Positions 7,840 to 12,076 of a stretch of 12,076 bases of DNA are shown here, piece after piece. This stretch comes from Acidobacteriota bacterium (GTDB lineage Bacteria; Acidobacteriota; Terriglobia; UBA7540), in NCBI GenBank assembly GCA_021828245.1, contig JAKASC010000051.1, positions 1-12,076 of the forward strand, in the 5' to 3' direction. A program made the translations under genes and the position numbers. The notes beneath the pieces are model-generated. The model did not search any database. It saw nothing but the letters and a program-made list of their open reading frames with translations, and was not told where the DNA came from. Within the stretch, counting starts at the first letter, position 1. Each line of letters begins with the position of its first letter.

Positions 7840-8994
7840 TCACGATGATCCGAGAAGAAACTTGGCGATCGTTTGAAGCTGCATAAAGGACGTGCCTTCG
7901 TAAATCTTTCCGATTTTGGCGTCGCGGAGATATTTTTCTGCCGGATAATCCTTGGTGAACCCATAACCGCCAAACACTTCCACGCACTCTGAGGCCACCC
8001 GCTCCGCGACCTGGGAGCAGAAATACTTGGCCATCGCCGCCTCCTTGAGAAACGGCTTTCCCGCGTCCTTCAGCCGAGCGGCGTTATAGGTCATCAGCCG
8101 CGCCGCCTCGACGTCGGTCGCAAGGCGCGCCAGTTGGAACTGGATTGCCTGGAACTCCGCAATGGGTTCCCCAAATTGCTTTCGCTCTTTCGCGTAACGA
8201 AGAGCCTGCTCGAGCGCGCCGGTCGCCAGGCCGGTCATCTGCGCGGCGATTCCGATGCGGCCTTCGTTGAGCGTCTCGATGGCCACTTTGTAACCCTTTC
8301 CGATTTCTCCCAAGATATTATCGCGGGGCACGCGGCAGCCGTCGAGAATCAGCTCGCAGGTCGAAGACGCGCGGATGCCGAGTTTGTCTTCTTTCTTCCC
8401 GACGGTAAAGCCGGGCGTAGCCCGATCCACAAGAAAAGCTGTAATCCCTTTGTAACCTAGGCTGCGGTCAATGGTTGCAAAAATAATAAATAGGCCTGCT
8501 TCCTGGGCATTGGTGATCCAGAGTTTGCGGCCGTTCAGTACGTAGTCGTTTCCATCCTCGCGGGACTGGGTTTGAAGCGCAAAAGCGTCACTGCCCGAGC
8601 CGGCTTCTGAAAGGGCATAGGCGCCGACGGTGTCGCGCGCCAAGCGGGGAAGAAACGCTCTCTTCTGCACCTCGTTTCCCCAACGCAGCAAAGCGTTGGC
8701 GACCAGCGTGTTCTGCACATCAATCACGACGCCGGCAGAAGCGTCCACGCGGGAAAATTCCTCCACCGCCGTGATGGCCATGAAAAACGAGCCGCCACTG
8801 CCCCCGTAAGCTTCGGGGATTTCGATTCCCATAAAGCCCTGTTCAAAGAATTTCGCGATTAAATCGCGACGGAAGATCCCATCGCGGTCCATGGCGGAGA
8901 CATGGGGTCGAATTTCCTTTTCGGCAAACTCCCGCGCCGCTGCTTGGAACAGCCGTTCTTCGTCGGTGAGCGTAGTTAGCGGAAGGATCGTCAT
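7840..8994 (-). CDS. Acyl-CoA dehydrogenase, short/branched-chain type
   Basis: A 384-residue flavoenzyme of normal family length. It should introduce a trans-2,3 double bond into an acyl-CoA, passing electrons through FAD to electron-transfer flavoprotein. Both family signatures are present: ALSEAGSGSDAFA at about 127-139 (FAD/substrate) and the EVFGGYGFTKDYPAEKYLRD segment at 339-358. The catalytic base is the Glu of IYEGTS at about 366, the position used by short-chain and short/branched-chain enzymes. Much of the chain (GLMGIE-like start, QNTL, GYKGIT.FLVDR, LNEGRIGIAAQM, TYNAARL) reads like mammalian ACADSB, suggesting 2-methylbutyryl-CoA or isobutyryl/butyryl-CoA as substrate; the chain length is not provable here. 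The ATG at 8994 is preferred to a TTG at 9048 because the family N-terminus begins there, with CAGG 7 bases upstream. The nearest upstream gene on the same strand ends 202 bases away, so it may have its own promoter. No ETF or enoyl-CoA hydratase gene is nearby. Confidence 0.95.
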   Translation of the reverse strand: MTILPLTTLTDEERLFQAAAREFAEKEIRPHVSAMDRDGIFRRDLIAKFFEQGFMGIEIPEAYGGSGGSFFMAITAVEEFSRVDASAGVVIDVQNTLVANALLRWGNEVQKRAFLPRLARDTVGAYALSEAGSGSDAFALQTQSREDGNDYVLNGRKLWITNAQEAGLFIIFATIDRSLGYKGITAFLVDRATPGFTVGKKEDKLGIRASSTCELILDGCRVPRDNILGEIGKGYKVAIETLNEGRIGIAAQMTGLATGALEQALRYAKERKQFGEPIAEFQAIQFQLARLATDVEAARLMTYNAARLKDAGKPFLKEAAMAKYFCSQVAERVASECVEVFGGYGFTKDYPAEKYLRDAKIGKIYEGTSFMQLQTIAKFLLGSS

Positions 8995-9180
8995 ACGAAA
9001 AGCCTGTGGCAGTCGCCTGGCAGAGCGGCGCGGCCTGCTTGCGCTCAAGGCGCTATCTTAGCATCCGCCGTCGTCATCTGGCACCCGGCCATTCCGACCC
9101 GAAAAGGCAACGATGGTTCAGCAAGCAGGCCAGGACTTTCTTTTCTTCGAGCGCCCTAACCATGCGACGCTTGCCGAGGG

Positions 9181-9195
9181 GGCGCTTGAGGCGCC
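9181..9195 (-). terminator. Stem-loop just after the PLD-like gene
   Basis: GGCGC, a 5-base loop and GCGCC form a perfect 5-base stem that begins one base beyond the stop codon at 9197-9199. The following minus-strand sequence is C-rich, not U-rich, so this is at best a weak or factor-assisted terminator or an mRNA end stabiliser. Confidence 0.3.
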
Positions 9196-9196
9196 T

Positions 9197-9778
9197 TCAT
9201 TCCGCCCGCGACCAAATTCGATTGAATTCATGTTCGTAGCGGGCCACGACGGTGGGGTCGGCCAAAAAGATCGCGTTTTCATAGTTATAGTCTTCACCGC
9301 TGATGGTCCAGTTGAAGCTTCCTGTTTCTACGAGTCGGTCGTCAAACACCGCGAATTTATCGTGCATAATCGAATGCTGCCCGCGGTAGCCGCCGCTCAG
9401 CCGCACCTCAATTCCCGCCAATCTGAGGTACGGAATCTCGGAGTGCTGCTCGTAGGCCTGGCCCGCGTCGGCCACCATGCGCACCCGCACTCCGCGCCGC
9501 GCGGCGGCGACGATGGCCGCCTCGATGCGGCGGTCTGTCATGCTATACATTGCAATATCCAAAGATCGCGTTGTCTGCTCCAATGCGGTGAGAATCGGAG
9601 CTGCGATGCGGTCGCGGTCGGAAAAGTACGGCCCTTCGACGGCGTTCGACGCTGGCGGCGCGGTCGGAGCGGCGGCTTCTCGGGGCGAAGACGGACGGCC
9701 GTGCTTCCCCCAGTATCCGACGGTCGTGACAACCGCAACCGACGCCAATAGCGCCAGGGAAAACAACGCTCCGCGCAT
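9197..9778 (-). CDS. Membrane-anchored phospholipase D-like / Nuc-type endonuclease, single HKD motif
   Basis: A 193-residue protein with a hydrophobic N-terminal segment (about 4-21) acting as signal peptide or anchor. A Pro/Ala-rich linker (about 28-48) and one PLD domain follow. The HKD motif is HDKFAVFD with His139, Lys141 and Asp146, followed by the GSFN motif at about 153-156. ALEQTTRSLDIAMYSMTD and RRGVRVRMVAD are typical PLD core strands. Single-motif enzymes of this size (bacterial Nuc, mitochondrial PLD6) work as homodimers that cleave phosphodiesters in nucleic acid or phospholipid. Location outside the cytoplasmic membrane is inferred. ATG at 9778 is used. A TTG at 9790 four codons upstream is a real alternative, because the purine-rich GGAAGGGTGAG lies directly before it. 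It follows the symporter gene by 41 bases on the same strand, so the two may be cotranscribed. Confidence 0.87.
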   Translation of the reverse strand: MRGALFSLALLASVAVVTTVGYWGKHGRPSSPREAAAPTAPPASNAVEGPYFSDRDRIAAPILTALEQTTRSLDIAMYSMTDRRIEAAIVAAARRGVRVRMVADAGQAYEQHSEIPYLRLAGIEVRLSGGYRGQHSIMHDKFAVFDDRLVETGSFNWTISGEDYNYENAIFLADPTVVARYEHEFNRIWSRAE

Positions 9779-9819
9779 CTCGAAACTCAACTCACCCTTC
9801 CCTCAAAATTTGCTCAAAC

Positions 9820-11301
9820 TCAGCAACCTGGGGTTGCGGGCGGAATGGCAACTTGCGGCGCGACCGCGCTCGCCAGCCATCCTACCACAAACGTCACGAG
9901 GGTCCCAATCACAACGTACCACGTCCAGGCGATGTTGACGAGGCCGAGGGCGTCCGCAAGAACCACGGCCATCAGCGTCGTCAAGCCGGCCACGGCGCCG
10001 ATCAGCGTCCCTCGGCTGGTCGCTCGCCGGGTGAGCGCTCCGAGCATAAAAATCCCGAGTAAGCTTCCGTAAGGTATGGAGGCAATCGTCAACGCCAGCT
10101 CGAGCACGCTTTCATGGAGATATTGGGAGACGAGCGCAATCCCCAGCAAAATCGCCCCCCATGCCAGCGTCATGCCCCGTGAGACTCGCAGGTAATGTTT
10201 TTCATCCGCGTTGGGCCGGACGAAGGGCTTGTAAAAATCCACCATCGAGCTTGACGCGAGCGAATTGAAGGCTGCGCTCAAGTTGGCCATGGCGGAAGCA
10301 ATAATTGCCGCAATGAGCAAGCCGGAAAGACCCGTTGGAAGCTCGGTCATCACAAACGTCGGAAAGATCTTGTCCGCGCGGCTGAAGGGATGTGCCGGCG
10401 GGAAAAAGTGGTAGTACGCGAAAAGCACCACTCCCACGCACAGAAAGAGGGTGAATTGAAACAAAATGATGAGTCCACTGGACAACAGCGCCGCTTGGCT
10501 TTGACGCCGGTTCCGCGCCGCCAGCAGTCGTTGCACAATCAGTTGGTCCGTGCCGTCGCTGGCGCTGGTCAGGAACGTTCCGCCAATCAGCCCCGACCAA
10601 AACAAATACGGCTGATGCCAGTTGAAGTGGAAATCGAAGACCCGGAATTTGTGACCGGAGATGCGCGCCAAATGAACCACTTCCGTCCAGCCACCGGGGA
10701 TTGCATGAACGGCGATTCCGAGCGCAAAAATCGTTCCGCAGAGGTAAATACTCAATTGCGCGACGTCCGTCCAGATGACCCCCGTCAACCCGCCTTCAAA
10801 GGTATAGAAAACCGTCAGCACCGTGATCAGGAGCACAGCCGGAAACACGCCGGTCTTGAAAAGGATTTCAATCACAATCGAGAGGGCAAAAACCCGCACC
10901 CCTTCCGCCAGCGCCCGTGTTAATAGAAACAGTCCCGCCGTAAACACTTTGAGCGTGCGGCCGAAACGCCGCTCAATTAACTGGTAGGCTGTGTAAAGCT
11001 CCCCCGCGAAGTACTTAGGGATCAAAATAAAGCTGACCACCACCCGCGCCACCAAATAGCCGAACACAAGTTGCAAAAAGGCCATGTTCGTGGAGTAGGC
11101 AATGCCCGGCGTGCTGATGATGGTCAGGATGCTGGTCTCAGCGGAAACGATGGAAAGGGCGATGGCCCACCAGGGAAGCCGACGGCCTCCCAGGAAGTAA
11201 TCATGGAGATTTCGCTGGCGCTTACCGAACCTCGCCCCCAGCGCGGTGACGCCTCCCAGGTACGCAATCACCACCACGAGGTCGAACCAGCTAATTCCCA
11301 A
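9820..11301 (-). CDS. Sodium:solute symporter (SSS/SLC5 family)
   Basis: A 493-residue membrane protein of usual length with about 13 hydrophobic helices. Family marks are DYFLGGRRLPWWAIALS at 34-50 in the first helices, FEGGLTGVIWTDVAQ at about 168-182, SASDGTDQLIVQR at 246-258, and the Ser-rich helix ANLSAAFNSLASSS (339-352), which corresponds to the Na2 sodium-site helix of vSGLT. It imports a solute with Na+; which one (sugar, carboxylate, amino acid, nucleoside) cannot be read. A secreted glycosidase starts divergently from it, which favours a sugar, by inference. The start is TTG at 11301. It is supported by GAGGG (11308-11312) 6 bases upstream, an in-frame stop just above (11311-11313), and a family-typical N-terminus (WFDLVVVIAYL). 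Confidence 0.93.
   Translation of the reverse strand: MGISWFDLVVVIAYLGGVTALGARFGKRQRNLHDYFLGGRRLPWWAIALSIVSAETSILTIISTPGIAYSTNMAFLQLVFGYLVARVVVSFILIPKYFAGELYTAYQLIERRFGRTLKVFTAGLFLLTRALAEGVRVFALSIVIEILFKTGVFPAVLLITVLTVFYTFEGGLTGVIWTDVAQLSIYLCGTIFALGIAVHAIPGGWTEVVHLARISGHKFRVFDFHFNWHQPYLFWSGLIGGTFLTSASDGTDQLIVQRLLAARNRRQSQAALLSSGLIILFQFTLFLCVGVVLFAYYHFFPPAHPFSRADKIFPTFVMTELPTGLSGLLIAAIIASAMANLSAAFNSLASSSMVDFYKPFVRPNADEKHYLRVSRGMTLAWGAILLGIALVSQYLHESVLELALTIASIPYGSLLGIFMLGALTRRATSRGTLIGAVAGLTTLMAVVLADALGLVNIAWTWYVVIGTLVTFVVGWLASAVAPQVAIPPATPGC
9823..9837 (-). terminator. Stem-loop at the 3' end of the symporter gene
   Basis: GCAACC (9823-9828) and GGTTGC (9832-9837) form a perfect 6-base stem with a 3-base loop inside the last five codons. 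On the minus strand the stem is followed by the stop codon and then a U-richer stretch (TGAGTTTGAGCAAATTTTGAG). It could attenuate readthrough into the PLD-like gene, but the U-run is broken. Confidence 0.3.
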
Positions 11302-11307
11302 TGAATT

Positions 11308-11312
11308 CCCTC
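11308..11312 (-). promoter_or_regulatory. Shine-Dalgarno site deciding the TTG start of the symporter
   Basis: GAGGG on the minus strand lies 6 bases before the TTG at 11301. No ATG or GTG is available upstream before an in-frame stop, so this site supports the non-ATG start. Confidence 0.7.
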
Positions 11313-11333
11313 AGTGCCCATCGGCGGTGCCGC

Positions 11334-11362
11334 AGTGTAGCGAACGCCTCCGGGAGTGTCAA
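11334..11362 (-). promoter_or_regulatory. Candidate sigma70-type promoter for the symporter
   Basis: On the minus strand there is a perfect TTGACA (11362-11357), a 17-base spacer and TACACT (11339-11334). The transcript would begin near 11327, leaving a leader of about 25 bases that contains the GAGGG ribosome site. Motif match by eye. Confidence 0.55.
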
Positions 11363-11640
11363 GCAGCCGAACCGCGACGGAGGAGGACTCGTTGTCGGAG
11401 AAGTACAGTGACGTTTCACAATGACACGATGCCCGCTGTTAGGAGTAATTCAGATCCAAATGCGGCCACAAGCGGAGCGGCCGGCAACGACGGCAGCGCA
11501 TGAACGGACCAATACGCTTGGCTCAGCTCCGTGCGCCGAAAGATGAGCGGGTCGGGTCGCCAAGGTCAACCACCGCTTGCACGCCTCCGCAAAACGTGCC
11601 AGACTTTGCGCCGGGAAAAACAGATCGGGAGGACCTCTGC

Positions 11641-12076
11641 ATGAGACGACAGGGTGTTGTCATGATGGCTCTGATTTTGTTTTCGGCGACCCGCGCGCTC
11701 GCCCAATGGGAACCATTGAATCCGGTGGAGGGCGTTGAGAAACAATCGGCTGGACTACTTCTGACGATGCAGCGCGGAACCCTCCGCCTTCTCGTCTGCT
11801 CGGAATCAATGATTCGTGTGACCTATTCGCCGACTTCAGAATTTCCCAAGCGCCCGCATTACGTTGTCATCAAAACTCAATGGCCCAGGGTTCCGTGGAC
11901 GTTCACATCGGGTGCCAAGCACGTGACGCTCAAGACCGCTCGTCTCACGGTCGCCGTCACCCGCGCCAGCGGCGCCATCAATTTCTTTAACTCGACGGGG
12001 AAAAAACTTTATGACGATGCTTCGAGATTTCTCACGCCGACGACCGTCAACGGAGAACGGGTGTATCGCGCCGAGG
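11641..12076 (+). CDS. Secreted glycoside hydrolase, GH31-like (5' part only)
   Basis: The gene begins here and runs off the window; 145 codons are visible with no stop. Residues 1-21 form a clear signal peptide (MRRQ, hydrophobic core, ATRALA before Q22), so the product is exported. After it, residues of about 38-63 (LLLTMQRGTLRLLVCSES... and IRVTYSPT) read like the N-terminal beta-sandwich of GH31 alpha-glucosidases/alpha-xylosidases. Later come LKTARLTVAVTRASGAINFF and a GKKLYDD stretch typical of the same domain. The catalytic TIM barrel is outside the window, so activity and substrate cannot be judged. The start is firm: GGGAGG (11627-11632) is 8 bases before the ATG. It is divergent from the sodium:solute symporter, suggesting release and uptake of the same sugar; this is inference. 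Alternative: another family with a galactose-mutarotase-like N-terminal domain. Confidence 0.72.
   Translation, partial: MRRQGVVMMALILFSATRALAQWEPLNPVEGVEKQSAGLLLTMQRGTLRLLVCSESMIRVTYSPTSEFPKRPHYVVIKTQWPRVPWTFTSGAKHVTLKTARLTVAVTRASGAINFFNSTGKKLYDDASRFLTPTTVNGERVYRAE

Larger units (their letters stand above)
11302..11640. other. 339-base divergent intergenic region between symporter and GH31 genes
   Basis: There is no credible gene here: the open frame at 11246-11503 has no homology I recognise and overlaps the symporter start. The region holds the symporter promoter near its left end, a small inverted repeat GTGA-N4-TCAC at 11408-11419, an AT-richer patch near 11440-11460, and the GH31 ribosome site at its right end. 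I found no convincing promoter for the GH31 gene. Confidence 0.6.

Noticed and set aside
9055..9084. Possible promoter GTGCCA-18-TAAGAT before the acyl-CoA dehydrogenase
   Set aside because: Only four of six bases match in each box with an 18-base spacer; not better than chance.
11246..11503. 85-codon plus-strand open frame over the symporter start and the intergenic gap
   Set aside because: It is antisense to the symporter start and covers its promoter, with Arg/Ser/Ala-rich text and no recognisable motif.

Overview
This is a GC-rich bacterial window (by eye well over half G+C) with ordinary chromosomal gene density and Shine-Dalgarno-led starts. A secreted GH31-type glycosidase, an Na+/solute symporter, a large exported TPR protein, a branched-chain-type acyl-CoA dehydrogenase and a polyamine importer suggest a heterotrophic soil or sediment bacterium. 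The flavour is close to Acidobacteriota, but that is an impression and not a demonstrated placement. I see no rRNA, tRNA, CRISPR array, insertion sequence, integrase or phage gene.

Layout from left to right. An aldehyde dehydrogenase (25-1506, minus) diverges from a small LysE-like membrane protein (1747-2361, plus). That gene converges on a minus-strand polyamine-type ABC operon made of a PotB-like permease (4271-5149) and a PotC permease fused to a PotD-type binding protein (2439-4271). The two pot genes overlap by one base (TGATG). A consensus-like promoter with an inverted repeat around its -10 box lies upstream. Diverging from the operon is an exported protein with 22 TPR units (5326-7725, plus). 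It converges on a minus-strand run: a short/branched-chain acyl-CoA dehydrogenase (7840-8994), a membrane-anchored single-HKD phospholipase D/nuclease-like protein (9197-9778) and a sodium:solute symporter (9820-11301, TTG start). After a 339-base divergent gap, a secreted GH31-like glycosidase begins at 11641 and runs off the window.

How the genes may work together. The pot genes form an import system in which the binding protein is tethered to one permease subunit, but no PotA ATPase gene is present in the window, so the energiser must be elsewhere. The aldehyde dehydrogenase and LysE-like exporter next to it could form an amine or amino-acid neighbourhood; this is inference only. The symporter and the secreted glycosidase share a divergent control region and plausibly form a release-and-uptake pair for a sugar. 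The acyl-CoA dehydrogenase fits branched-chain amino-acid or fatty-acid catabolism and shows no clear link to its neighbours.

Most of the window is recognisable families. The parts most worth a second look are the PotC-PotD fusion with its altered binding pocket and missing ATPase, the operator-like repeat at its promoter, and the exported TPR solenoid with one short repeat.
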